From: Bacilli bacterium
Lineage (GTDB): Bacteria; Bacillota_I; Bacilli_A; RFN20; CAG-288
Length of the DNA: 27,856 nt
Assembly: GCA_900770925.1 (NCBI GenBank)
Contig: CAAGLY010000034.1
Location: 1-27,856 of the forward strand
Reading direction: 5' to 3'
The notes beneath the pieces are model-generated. The model was given only the letters and a program-made list of their open reading frames with translations, was not told where the DNA came from and made no database searches. Shown piece after piece: positions 1-8,070 of the stretch (its first letter is position 1; each line of letters begins with the position of its first letter). Made by a program: the position numbers and the translations under genes.

Positions 1-223
1 CAAGCGTTCCTGTCCCCAAGCGTAAATGTACCCTCAAATTTTTAGGAAAAATGGCAAAATACTTTGCAACTTACCTCGATCTTTTGAAAGGAACCAGTAG
101 GACGTGAAGTGAAAAGAAAGGAATACAGGAACCTTGGGAACTTATCCGATACTGATTTCCATTTGTCTCCATCGCTGCCCTCATGCATGTTGAGACTGTT
201 GTTTCTTTAAAACTCAAAAAATG

Positions 224-251
224 AAAAAAGCGGTCATCAAACCGCTTTTTT
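224..251. terminator. Bidirectional intrinsic terminator
   Basis: An 11-bp perfect stem (224-234 with 241-251) encloses a 6-base loop, and the stem ends are runs of six A and six T. On the minus strand it sits directly after the stop codon of the exchanger at 257-1297 and would end that transcript. It would also stop plus-strand reading from further left. Confidence 0.85.
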
Positions 252-256
252 CGTTG

Positions 257-1297
257 TTATAGGATGAAGACTAACAGATACCTAGCTAAGCAACCGGCAG
301 CAATCCTAGACGTAATCAGATAGGATGTCTTTTTCTTCTTCTTGAATAAAGGAGTCAACATCTTCAATCCTAAGAGGAGCATAGTAAGAACCAAAACTCC
401 GATACCGAATAACTCAAACTGAAGAGAATCTCCACTTGCGATAAATAAACCGCGCTTAGAGATAATATAGTTGCCGGCTTCGTCGACATGGTTATTGTAC
501 TGATGCCAGGAGAGGAAATCAGCAAAAGCGAAGATGGCAAAGTCAAACGTGCAGGAACCGATCCTGTTTCCATAGCCCGCATTATAGTTCTTCTTATGGA
601 AGAGCTGAGCTGTAGAGATGACTTCCGGAATAGACGTTCCGATTCCTAGGAGCAAAGCACCGGCGACAGAACCGGAAAGAACAGGAAGGGCAGTCTGGAT
701 CCTCTTTGTCAGGTATGTCCTAGCAATTGAGCTACCAATCAAGGCAAGAGAGGTTGCAGTAAAGAGGACTACAATCTTAGAGACGCTCCATTTGATTTCC
801 TCTTTTTCTTCCTCTTTGGCTTCATTTTTCGGCTGGATGAAGAGAGAGACGATATAAAGGACAAAGATAAGAGCCGACCTTAGATTAATATCGCCAAGCC
901 TGACCTGGAAATTCTCAGGGGCAAAGAAGGCATAGGCAGCAAATCCGTACCTAGCAAGAAGGATAATTCCGTTTACGAAATGGAATTTGTCCAGCTTCGA
1001 TTCCCCGAAATGCTTAATAAACCTAACAGTCTCTAAACAAAGAGCCACAAGGTTAAAGATGATCGAACCTAAGATATCTCCGACTACATACTCCGGTTCA
1101 TTGACTAAAAAGACGCTCGAGAGCGAAGTAAAGAGTTCAGGAAGCGAAGTGACACAGGCTAAGAGGACGCCTCCGATAAAAGCCCCTGAGATTTTTGTCT
1201 TTTTGTCCAGCCTATCCACAAGAGTGCCAAGGAACATCGAGACAACGACCCTGAACGCAAGATTCAGAAAATAGAGAACGTAAACCCACCAATTCAT
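257..1297 (-). CDS. CaCA-family cation exchanger (Na+/Ca2+-exchanger-like), riboswitch-controlled
   Basis: This 346-residue integral membrane protein belongs to the Ca2+:cation antiporter superfamily, whose members move divalent cations across the membrane against Na+ or H+. Two alpha repeats are visible. Alpha-1 (about 38-62) carries TSLPELFTS with acidic E54, followed by GDILGSIIFN. Alpha-2 (about 211-232) carries GTSIPEVIS with E225, followed by GNRIGSCTFD. A charged Glu/Lys loop near 157-170 separates the halves, as is usual. Length fits the family (YrbG-like proteins are about 325 residues). The start is ATG at 1297. Its leader contains a yybP-ykoY riboswitch and a terminator, so manganese export or detoxification is the likely role; that substrate is inferred from the riboswitch, not from the protein. 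A diverged paralogue lies at 7001-8038. The second alpha-helix residues GSIIFN depart from the usual GSNxFN. Confidence 0.88.
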   Translation of the reverse strand: MNWWVYVLYFLNLAFRVVVSMFLGTLVDRLDKKTKISGAFIGGVLLACVTSLPELFTSLSSVFLVNEPEYVVGDILGSIIFNLVALCLETVRFIKHFGESKLDKFHFVNGIILLARYGFAAYAFFAPENFQVRLGDINLRSALIFVLYIVSLFIQPKNEAKEEEKEEIKWSVSKIVVLFTATSLALIGSSIARTYLTKRIQTALPVLSGSVAGALLLGIGTSIPEVISTAQLFHKKNYNAGYGNRIGSCTFDFAIFAFADFLSWHQYNNHVDEAGNYIISKRGLFIASGDSLQFELFGIGVLVLTMLLLGLKMLTPLFKKKKKTSYLITSRIAAGCLARYLLVFIL

Positions 1298-1322
1298 GTG
1301 ATACCCCCTTCTCTTAGGAAAG

Positions 1323-1375
1323 AAAAAAGACCCAAGCAGAAAAAGACCGATAAGAAGTCTTTCTCTGCTTAAGTC
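1323..1375 (-). terminator. Riboswitch-controlled terminator hairpin
   Basis: On the minus strand a 19-bp stem (1375-1357 with 1347-1329, a few G-U pairs) is followed by six U (1328-1323). Its 5' arm contains the bases at 1367-1373 that also form the 3' side of the aptamer's closing stem. The two structures are therefore mutually exclusive. This predicts that ligand-bound aptamer blocks the terminator and lets the exchanger be transcribed. Confidence 0.85.
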
Positions 1376-1465
1376 TTGTTGTTTAAGATCTGCCAGACCT
1401 TCGATTTACGGAAGGCAGTGCTGTTGACAGAGTCTCGCTTTTCAGCGATAACTACTCCCCTAAGC
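1367..1465 (-). promoter_or_regulatory. yybP-ykoY (manganese) riboswitch aptamer
   Basis: On the minus strand the leader has the hallmark AGGGGAGUAG, then a CGCU-GAAA-AGCG hairpin, GUCAAC, a longer arm closed by CUGCC/GGCAG, and a 3' AACAAGAC element. GCUUAGG (1465-1459) pairs with CUUAAGC (1373-1367) to close the structure. These match the conserved parts of the yybP-ykoY class, which senses Mn2+ and usually switches on cation exporters. A covariance-model search (RF00080) would settle it. I matched it by eye only. Confidence 0.87.
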
Positions 1466-1471
1466 TAAAGT

Positions 1472-1501
1472 AGTCTAGCAAAGAAAGGAGGAGTTAGTCA
1501 A
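1472..1501 (-). promoter_or_regulatory. Sigma-A-type promoter of the riboswitch/exchanger transcript
   Basis: On the minus strand TTGACT (1501-1496) and TAGACT (1477-1472) are separated by 18 bases. The predicted start falls just before the riboswitch 5' stem. The exchanger paralogue at 7001 has a promoter of almost the same form. Confidence 0.65.
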
Positions 1502-1520
1502 TAAGAACTTTTTCCCCGTT

Positions 1521-3401
1521 TTATCGGATTGGAAATGAATACTTCTGTTCTAACCTAGCCTTAATATAATTCGCCAATTCCTTATCCTGGCAGTAGATAT
1601 AACAGCCTTTCCTTCCTCGGCTTAAGAGAGTTTTATAGGTGTTCCGTATCCTTTTGTCGAGTCTGACCTGTTCATGGCATCCCTTTAAGGCACTATCTGT
1701 TCTTGCCCGTTTAGCCGGATCAGTGATTACTTTTCCGTCTTGATAACGGAGATCAAGTCCGATGATTACTCCGATATAATCGAATTCTAACCCCTGGCAA
1801 GTATGAATACAGCCTACCTGGTCGAAGGAATCCTTATCGATTGCCCAGGTCTTGGTATGACTGAAGTTCCATTGTGCCTTAAATCCATCTTCTAATTCAA
1901 TATCGAATTGGGAAGCATCTTTACGGCTTTTCCATTCATAACAATAACCAGCAACCATACGTGCTTTATTGTTTTGGTTCTTTTCCTTTGATGCCTGGCG
2001 CCTTTCACAGGGATTATCAAAGACTTTCACATCATATTCTAGGCCATCTAAATCCGTATTGGCGGTTTCTCTTATTCCAAGTAAGTTATCTAGGAAAGCA
2101 AGGTATCCGTCACTTCCGCCGCAGCGGAACTGAGAGGCTAAGACTAGATTCTCTCCTTCATGGATAGTGCTATTTTCTTCTCTTGCCCACTTCTCGATTT
2201 CTTTAGCCGTTCCGATATCCTTTGAAGTTACTATCTGATCTTCATCAAGGAAGAAAACACTGACTTTCGAAGCATGAATTATTTCCTTAATCTGATTCTC
2301 ACCCCTGCTGGAAAACAGGCCTGATTTTGCATTAAGTCGATGTGCTTCATCGACTAAAAGACAATCGAATTCATTTTCCTTGGCATTGACAAACGAACCC
2401 GAACTCTTAAATAAGTTTTCTAAGTAAGAGAAGGTAAAGTCCTTTCCAATCAGTTCTTTTGCATAGACATTGCGAGGTGCGGCATTCTTGGAAACATAAG
2501 CAACATTCCTTCCCTCTTTCCGTTTTGACCTCAGCTCAGTAAGAAGGTTCCTGGCAATGACACTCTTTCCTGTTCCTGGACCGCCTTTGACGATAATGGT
2601 ATGCTTCCCTTTCCTGTGGTAAGATTCATGGATTATCTTCTTGATCACAGAATAAGCCACTTTCTGTTCATCGATCCTAGTAAAGACCTTGTTTCCGTGC
2701 CTTAAGGAAATCAGAGCGTCCTGTAAGGCAAGGGAAGGTCTGATTTTCCCGTTATCCTTTTCATAGAGGATTTCACCATCATCCGGTTTCTTGACATAAC
2801 GTTTAATGAATGATCGGAGTTTTTCCCTATCTGTGCTTAAAAATAACGGGCATTCCTTAATGGCTTTCGCATAAAGATTATTCCGGATCTGGTCCTCATA
2901 CAGTTCTTCATAGTTATGACAATAGGCACAGGGATGGAGATAAACCGGTTTATCCTGAACGGTCTGATTGAAGTTCTGAATGGTCTTGGAATAGCTTAAG
3001 GCCTGATAACAGGGGTGGGTCACCCTTTTATCGGAACCTCCGACATAGGTCTCAACCAAATCATCTAAATCCGTTTTCTTACATTCCGACCATTGTTTTA
3101 GTTCAATGATGATGGCATTCTGATTTCCATAGTCATCTAATCCAGTGATTAAGAAATCTACCCGTTTCGAAGTCAGAGGAATTTTAAATTCAATAGCGAC
3201 TTTAAGAAGCGGATTAATGTCTGCCTCCTTGTCGCAGAGAACATCTCTCCTTACCCGCAAAGAGTTCTTATAGGCATCATGCTCTCTTGGATTGTTATGG
3301 TTCCTTCCGTTTAAAAGGAAGCATCGTTCAATCTTATCGGCAATGATTCCGCCATCCACATCCTTTTTGAAGTCCTTGAGGTTTCCGGAATAGATAATCA
3401 T
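1521..3401 (-). CDS. RecB-like nuclease-DUF2075 superfamily 1 helicase fusion
   Basis: This 626-residue soluble protein joins a PD-(D/E)XK nuclease-like domain to a DUF2075 helicase. In the first 140 residues D82, E100-L-K102 and a QALSY (Q133, Y137) match the RecB-type catalytic pattern. The helicase shows Walker A GGPGTGKS (273-280), Walker B LLVDEAHR (348-355), FLDEDQ (384-389), SQFRC (423-427), IHTCQGLEF (532-540) and a UvrD-like LLSRGRKG near 592. All key residues appear present, so it should be active. Stand-alone nuclease-helicases with this domain are suspected or shown antiphage proteins; staphylococcal Nhi is, from memory, of comparable make-up. A defence role here is inference. The start at 3401 has a strong ribosome binding site enclosed in a palindrome. 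It lies 71 bases downstream of the glycosyltransferase and may be partly co-transcribed with it. Confidence 0.85.
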   Translation of the reverse strand: MIIYSGNLKDFKKDVDGGIIADKIERCFLLNGRNHNNPREHDAYKNSLRVRRDVLCDKEADINPLLKVAIEFKIPLTSKRVDFLITGLDDYGNQNAIIIELKQWSECKKTDLDDLVETYVGGSDKRVTHPCYQALSYSKTIQNFNQTVQDKPVYLHPCAYCHNYEELYEDQIRNNLYAKAIKECPLFLSTDREKLRSFIKRYVKKPDDGEILYEKDNGKIRPSLALQDALISLRHGNKVFTRIDEQKVAYSVIKKIIHESYHRKGKHTIIVKGGPGTGKSVIARNLLTELRSKRKEGRNVAYVSKNAAPRNVYAKELIGKDFTFSYLENLFKSSGSFVNAKENEFDCLLVDEAHRLNAKSGLFSSRGENQIKEIIHASKVSVFFLDEDQIVTSKDIGTAKEIEKWAREENSTIHEGENLVLASQFRCGGSDGYLAFLDNLLGIRETANTDLDGLEYDVKVFDNPCERRQASKEKNQNNKARMVAGYCYEWKSRKDASQFDIELEDGFKAQWNFSHTKTWAIDKDSFDQVGCIHTCQGLEFDYIGVIIGLDLRYQDGKVITDPAKRARTDSALKGCHEQVRLDKRIRNTYKTLLSRGRKGCYIYCQDKELANYIKARLEQKYSFPIR

Positions 3402-3405
3402 AAGG

Positions 3406-3429
3406 TCCTCCTTAATCCGTTAAGGAGGA
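3406..3429 (-). promoter_or_regulatory. Perfect palindrome burying the ribosome binding site
   Basis: On the minus strand UCCUCCUUAA, a CGGA loop and UUAAGGAGGA form a perfect 10-bp hairpin. The 3' arm is the complete Shine-Dalgarno sequence, five or so bases before the ATG at 3401; the 5' arm copies the anti-Shine-Dalgarno end of 16S rRNA. If transcribed whole it should strongly block translation. A TATAAT at 3434-3429 abuts it, so it could instead be a DNA operator over the transcription start. Confidence 0.7.
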
Positions 3430-3472
3430 TTATAATTCCTTGCCTAATTTTTGTATAGCACTAATATAACAC

Positions 3473-5167
3473 TTATATACTAGATCCGGTTAAATCATAC
3501 AAGACATACTGACCGAAATAATGACGATAATTACACTCTATATCCTCATAAGGGTCTTCATAATCCTGGGAGATATAGATGTTTCCTTTCACCATCACGC
3601 TAGGCAGATAGAAACTGTATCCGGTGAAGTCCATCGGATTCTCGAAGGCGTCTCCGGGATTATAGTAAGTCACGGTCTTTACGTATTCTCTTGTGTCGTA
3701 CTTGGTGTAGTAAAGCAGAAGGGTATAGTTGGCATGAGGAGTGACATAGACATGGGTAGGATTCTTGCCTTCTGTATACTGGATGGCTTCCTTGAAGCCA
3801 TCGAAGAAGTTCCGTTTGATATTGTCGTCGCAGTGGATCGGATAGTAGAGGCTGAAAGCCAAGAAAGATCCTGCATAGACTAGAGTAAGAGGGGTTTTCC
3901 TCCACTTCCTATGAGAGATAATGTCATTTACTCCAATAGCACCGAAAAAAATAAGAGGCAGCCAGATAATATTGATGCGGTTAATGTTGGAATCTAGGAT
4001 AAAGGCAAGAAGAAGGGAGACAATCAGCCAATCATATAAGGCAAAGAAGAGGAAGGATTCGCTTTTTCTCTCCCTAGAGAGAGAATTCGTAAGAACTGAG
4101 GTATAATGCTTGGACAAAGGATGGAACATTCCAATCAAAGCGAAAGGAAGCGTAAAGAGATAAAGTGTTCCGAAGTAAGGAATATTATTGAACCTTAATC
4201 CATCGGTCTGATTCACGAGTAACATTAAGCAGCTCTTGAAGTTATTCCATCCGTCCTTAAAGAAGTTCTTGGAGAAGATCGAGGTGACGGAATGGAAGCG
4301 TTCCGTCTTTAATTTCGGAATATCAAACCAAAGGTAATGGATGGTCTCTTTATCAAAAAGATTGATATAGAGGAAGAGGATAACCGGGATAACCGTAACG
4401 AAGACTACCCTAAGATAAAGGAAACAATGGTATCTCTTGAATGGCTTTTTGATAAAGAGGTAGACAAGGAAAGCAAGAATAAAGAAAAAAAGGAAGAAGT
4501 AGCTTGGCCCATAGCTATAGGCCGACAGACCGAAAAGGAAAGCAGAGAGATAGAAAAAAATATAGTTTTTCTTATAAAGCCCGTAAGCAAGGACAAGAAG
4601 GCTGATCAGGACCAAGTCGGGGAAGATATTGCATTCGAGCGCCCATCTCGATTTCCTGATATGCCAGGGGTTAATGGCTAAAAACAGAGTAAAGAGGAGA
4701 CCGGTTTTCTCTCCTTTGATGCTCTTTAGAATATAGAACAGGATATAAAGGGTCGCCGAGCTTAAGACAGCCATAGGAAGACGGAGAGCAAGAGAACTGT
4801 TTCCTAAAAGAGTAATAAAAGGGATGGCAAGATAGGAATATAGTGCGTTCTGGCCGCTTCCCCAGGCAATCAGATGCCTTGGATAGCGCCTTCCGTTATG
4901 GTCTATTCCATAAGTCAGGATAGAATAAGCGTCATATCCGGCGCTTGCCTCGTCTTGATTCAGTCCTCCCGGATACTGATCAAGCAGGCAGACTCTTATC
5001 CTGGTTCCGATAACCAGAGTAAGAGAGGCTAAAAGAAGAGGAGTATGTCCTTTAATGAACTTTTTCATCCCTTCCTTATGATGAACGGCAAGAGGAACAA
5101 GAAAAACAAGGCTTCCTAAAACAACGGACAATATTAGCAGGACAGCATTAATGATTCCTTCCTTCAT
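3473..5167 (-). CDS. GT-C fold membrane glycosyltransferase (ArnT/PMT, GT39-like)
   Basis: This 564-residue protein has roughly ten or more hydrophobic segments and the GT-C signature QDE (71-73) in the first large extracytoplasmic loop, where the catalytic aspartate of PMT/ArnT enzymes lies. Such enzymes use a polyprenyl-phosphate sugar to glycosylate proteins or lipids outside the membrane. An NPWHIRKSRWALECN segment in the middle is typical of the family's 'HIRxSRxA' region. The C-terminal ~110 residues are soluble and extracytoplasmic, as in many relatives. The sugar and acceptor cannot be told from sequence. It starts at ATG 5167 with an AAGG ribosome binding site and an extended -10 promoter upstream; the nuclease-helicase follows it on the same strand. 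Confidence 0.85.
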   Translation of the reverse strand: MKEGIINAVLLILSVVLGSLVFLVPLAVHHKEGMKKFIKGHTPLLLASLTLVIGTRIRVCLLDQYPGGLNQDEASAGYDAYSILTYGIDHNGRRYPRHLIAWGSGQNALYSYLAIPFITLLGNSSLALRLPMAVLSSATLYILFYILKSIKGEKTGLLFTLFLAINPWHIRKSRWALECNIFPDLVLISLLVLAYGLYKKNYIFFYLSAFLFGLSAYSYGPSYFFLFFFILAFLVYLFIKKPFKRYHCFLYLRVVFVTVIPVILFLYINLFDKETIHYLWFDIPKLKTERFHSVTSIFSKNFFKDGWNNFKSCLMLLVNQTDGLRFNNIPYFGTLYLFTLPFALIGMFHPLSKHYTSVLTNSLSRERKSESFLFFALYDWLIVSLLLAFILDSNINRINIIWLPLIFFGAIGVNDIISHRKWRKTPLTLVYAGSFLAFSLYYPIHCDDNIKRNFFDGFKEAIQYTEGKNPTHVYVTPHANYTLLLYYTKYDTREYVKTVTYYNPGDAFENPMDFTGYSFYLPSVMVKGNIYISQDYEDPYEDIECNYRHYFGQYVLYDLTGSSI

Positions 5168-5192
5168 GTTGATTACCTTCCCTTAGTTGAAA

Positions 5193-5201
5193 ATTATAGC
5201 A
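5193..5201 (-). promoter_or_regulatory. Extended -10 promoter of the glycosyltransferase gene
   Basis: On the minus strand TGCTATAAT (5201-5193) is a perfect extended -10 element, 25 bases before the ATG at 5167. No good -35 box was seen, which is common for extended -10 promoters. Confidence 0.55.
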
Positions 5202-5292
5202 TAGTAAGTTTCTTTATCTTACGGAGAGCCATCAATTGGATTCCTAACAAATCCATTTACAGGCTTAAACAGGCATCCGAAAAAGAATAATT

Positions 5293-6731
5293 CTATTTTT
5301 TCTCTTCCGGAATCGGAATCAGGGCATCGACAATGAAGAGGTGGTTCTTTGTCTTAATAAAGAAATCATCGGAATAAAGACTGACAATTTCTTTGATGGA
5401 TTTCAATCCGAAGCCATGATAGTTCTCATCGCCTTTTGTTGTCTTAGGCAAGCCGTCTATAAAAGAAAGAGCCTTTCCTTCATAGTAGTTCTCGACATGG
5501 ATAACGAGATTCTTCTCTATCGGTTTGACAGAAAGGCGGATGAACCGCTTGCTCTTATCCTCAATACCTTTGAAATAGTCAATGGAGTTTTCTAAAGCGT
5601 TGCCGAATAAGGAATAAATATCGCTTTCGCTGATAAAGGAAAGAGCCTTTCCGTCTACGACATAGGTAAAGGAGATATTCTCTTTCCCGCAGAGAAGCCT
5701 TTTATCGGAAAGAAGGACATCCAAGGCATCGTTTCCGGTCTTAGTAAGAAAATCATAGATCATGACCGAGAGTTCGACTTCATTAGTTCCCCTAACCGCA
5801 GTCAAATCGGATTTAGACCAAATCTTAAGACAGTCAATGTTTCCCCTACAACCAATTGTATAGTTTCCATAGGTGGTCGTGTTATAGCAATTAGATAAGA
5901 CAAGAGTGATGACATTGAGCCCCTGTTTCAGTTCGATATCACCAATCAGAATATCCTGGGCAGCATAGTAATCCGTTGAAGATAATCCCTTGCTTGTACC
6001 ATCAACGTGGATGTTTTCCACGTTAACGACTGTACCATTGACTTTGAAGGTAAAAAATCAGCAAAGTCAAAGGAAAGAGAATCCCAATACGGGAACCATC
6101 CGGAAGGGCCCATCCTACGGAGGGCTAAGGATGCTTTCTTATCCTCGGCAGAGGCATTGATTCCCCAGATTAGACGGTTGCCTTTTTTGATAGAGCCGAC
6201 CACTCCTGTTCCGCTTAAGCGTTCATCTTTAGCAGCCTCGGTTTTCCTTGCAGAGTCTTCGGATTTGACTAGATTTGCATCCTCGGCTTCGAAGATATTC
6301 TCAGAACGACCTTCTTTATCGGTCCCAAGGACAGTAAGCTTGGCTTCTGCTTTCTTAGTCGCATTGGCTTTGCTTCTTTCTGTGATGGTCGTCACACCTT
6401 TGGCTAAGCAGATAATCTTTCCGTTTTCGATCTTAGCGACAGCAACATCGCTCGAGGAAAGCGTGAATTCCTGGTTGGTGGCATTGGTCGGTTTGAATTC
6501 GACTTCGGCTGTGACTTCATCTCCTACCCGAGCCCTTTCCTTGCTGAGAGTCAGAAAGACTTCTTTGACCGCAACATTCTGATCCTGAGTGTCACTTGCC
6601 GGTTTCTCGCTGTTTCCTTTTTCGCTGACATTCGAAGAAGGATTGACGGATTCCCTTGGTTTCTCGCATGCAGCTAAAGAGAGAGTGCAGAGCCTGCTGA
6701 GTGCGAATAATCAGAACGCTTTCTTTTTCAT
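5293..6731 (-). pseudogene. Broken BIG2-carbohydrate-binding lipoprotein fused to a GHKL kinase remnant
   Basis: The reading starts at ATG 6731 behind GGAGG and encodes MKKKAF, then a UGA stop (6713-6711), then LFALSRLCTLSLAAC in the same frame: a lipoprotein signal peptide broken at codon 7. It continues through a BIG2-like domain (SSSDVAVAKIENGK) and a CBM6/35-like beta-sandwich (IFEAEDANL). At a run of six bases, 6052-6057, the frame shifts; the rest of the sandwich (NGTVVNV ... GNIDCLKIW) continues in the frame open from 6021. Near 5790 it runs without a stop into a GHKL ATPase of AgrC type (YDFLTKTGN, N-box LFGNALENSID, GFGLKSIKEIV), ending at 5293. The kinase sensor and dimerisation parts are missing. 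The layout suggests an in-frame deletion joined two neighbouring genes after or before the lipoprotein died. The last 242 codons could still be translated from a GTG at 6021. Confidence 0.8.
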
Positions 6732-6757
6732 AAGATTCCTCCAATTTGTTTCTTATT

Positions 6758-6773
6758 CCGCGGCGTAACGCGG
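6758..6773. repeat. Short GC-rich inverted repeat
   Basis: CCGCG and CGCGG flank a 6-base GCGTAA spacer in otherwise AT-rich DNA just upstream of the dead lipoprotein start. It could be an operator or a leader hairpin. No partner site was found elsewhere in the window. Confidence 0.35.
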
Positions 6774-6786
6774 TAACGGCAATGAT

Positions 6787-6801
6787 TTTAAGCGCTTTCA
6801 A
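6787..6801 (-). promoter_or_regulatory. LacI/CcpA-type operator-like site (imperfect)
   Basis: On the minus strand TTGAAAGCGCTTAAA matches the catabolite operator consensus WTGNAANCGNWNNCW at 14 of 15 positions. It lies 56 bases upstream of the dead lipoprotein ATG at 6731. Three better sites of the same kind lie elsewhere in the window, two of them also before lipoprotein genes. Confidence 0.5.
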
Positions 6802-6919
6802 AAATAGGGCAACTCCTCAAACGTATTTGGTAAGAGTGGTTTCGTACTTGGTTTATTCTAAGGGCTTGGCAGAAAAGATGAAGAAAAAAGATTTTCGGTT
6901 CAAAATAGTAATGTTTGCA

Positions 6920-6949
6920 TTGACTAACCTATCCTTGGATGACTAAACT
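6920..6949 (+). promoter_or_regulatory. Promoter of the second exchanger gene
   Basis: TTGACT (6920-6925) and TAAACT (6944-6949) are spaced by 18 bases, with both spacers beginning AAC, closely mirroring the promoter at 1472-1501. The leader that follows is only about 45 bases and contains no riboswitch. Confidence 0.6.
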
Positions 6950-7000
6950 AAAGGTCTTTGAAATTGTCCATTTTTCCATTTATTTATCGGAGGTCTTTTT

Positions 7001-8038
7001 ATGACTTGGTGGCTGTATCCTTTATATGTGATTGTCCTAGTAGTTAGGGTCTACCTGTCTAGGAAACTCGGTGACTTTGTCGATTTACTCGACAAGAAGA
7101 CAAAAATATCCGGAGCCTTCCTCGGCGGAGTCAGGCTTGCCGGAGTAACGAGCTTACCGGAGCTCTTCACTTCTATTTCCTCCATCCTGATGGTGGGAAA
7201 TCCATCCCTCGTTATCGGGGATATCCTAGGCTCCGATATCTTCGATCTGACCGTCCTATTGATTCTGACTGCTCTATTTGCCAAACACTTCTACCAGACC
7301 AATTTAGATAAGAGCCATATCACTTCTCTGCTTATCCTGATTGCTAGGTATGCCTGCGCGCTCTATGCTGTCTTTGCTCCCACCGATTTCCAGGTAAGGC
7401 TCGGCGATATCAACTTAAGGTCAATCCTTGCTTTAGTCCTCTATGTCGTCTCCTTATTCCTTCAGCCGAAGGAAACCGAAGCAGAAAAAGAGGAAACCGA
7501 TAACACCTGGTCCGTCAAAAAGATTGTTGTCCTATTCGTGATCTCTTCTGTCCTATTAGTCGGCGCATCGATCGGAATCACCTATCTCACCAATAGGATC
7601 TGTGCAGAAATTCCTGGACTTAACGGAACAGTCGGCGGCGCTCTTCTTCTTGGCGTTGCAACTTCCATTCCGGAAATCATCTCTACCGCCCAGCTCTTCC
7701 ATAAGAGAAACTACAATGCGGGCTATGGAAACAGGATTGGTTCCTGCACCTTCAACTACTCCGTCGTCGCCATTGCCGATCTTATCTCCTGGCATCAGAT
7801 TCCTGGAAACGAGCTTGTCGCTGACCGCGGTATCTGGATCATCGGTGACACTTCTAGCGGTCTTTCTTCCACCCAATGGATTGTTCTCTTCGGAGCCGGT
7901 GTTACTCTCCTCACTCTCGCCTTTGTGTTATTGAAAAACAAAACCAAGGTCTTTGAAGGCGTCAAGACCTCTTATCTCTTCTCTATCCTCTTTGCCTGTT
8001 TTGCTTTCACCCTCTACGTTCTCTCCCTTGTCCTGTAA
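7001..8038 (+). CDS. CaCA-family cation exchanger paralogue without riboswitch
   Basis: This 345-residue membrane antiporter is a clear paralogue of the 257-1297 product, alignable from end to end: both begin M-x-WW, share DKKTKISGAF, ARY, APxxFQVRLGDINLRS and NYNAGYGNRIGSC. Alpha-1 has TSLPELFTS (E54) and alpha-2 has TSIPEIIS. It differs where ion selectivity is set: GSDIFD in place of GSIIFN after alpha-1, an arginine in GGVRLAG, and GSCTFNY in place of GSCTFDF after alpha-2. A GGAGG ribosome binding site precedes ATG 7001 and a terminator follows. Family function is divalent cation exchange; the actual ion is unknown and may differ from the riboswitch-controlled copy. Confidence 0.88.
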   Translation: MTWWLYPLYVIVLVVRVYLSRKLGDFVDLLDKKTKISGAFLGGVRLAGVTSLPELFTSISSILMVGNPSLVIGDILGSDIFDLTVLLILTALFAKHFYQTNLDKSHITSLLILIARYACALYAVFAPTDFQVRLGDINLRSILALVLYVVSLFLQPKETEAEKEETDNTWSVKKIVVLFVISSVLLVGASIGITYLTNRICAEIPGLNGTVGGALLLGVATSIPEIISTAQLFHKRNYNAGYGNRIGSCTFNYSVVAIADLISWHQIPGNELVADRGIWIIGDTSSGLSSTQWIVLFGAGVTLLTLAFVLLKNKTKVFEGVKTSYLFSILFACFAFTLYVLSLVL

Positions 8039-8045
8039 TATAACA

Positions 8046-8070
8046 GCGTCCTGAAAAAAGGACGCTTTTT
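8046..8070 (+). terminator. Intrinsic terminator of the second exchanger
   Basis: GCGTCC (8046-8051) pairs with GGACGC (8060-8065) and is followed by five T, eight bases after the stop codon. Confidence 0.85.

Noticed and set aside
1..223. Possible end of a gene at the left edge
   Set aside because: All frames break within a few dozen codons and none resembles a protein tail.
6052..6057. Programmed frameshift at the run of six identical bases
   Set aside because: The gene already has a stop at codon 7 and no stimulatory hairpin or stop-adjacent signal is visible; decay explains it better.
6711..6713. UGA in the dead lipoprotein read as tryptophan (Mollicutes code)
   Set aside because: UGA ends DUF58 in an ATGA overlap, ends the CNNM gene in a GTGA overlap and ends the methyltransferase inside a terminator; tryptophans in the intact genes checked are UGG.
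6956..7000. Possible riboswitch before the second exchanger
   Set aside because: The leader is too short and lacks GGGGAGUAG and the CAAGAC element.
257..8038. Exchanger paralogues as ends of a composite mobile element
   Set aside because: They are diverged genes rather than nucleotide-level inverted repeats, and there is no transposase or target-site duplication.
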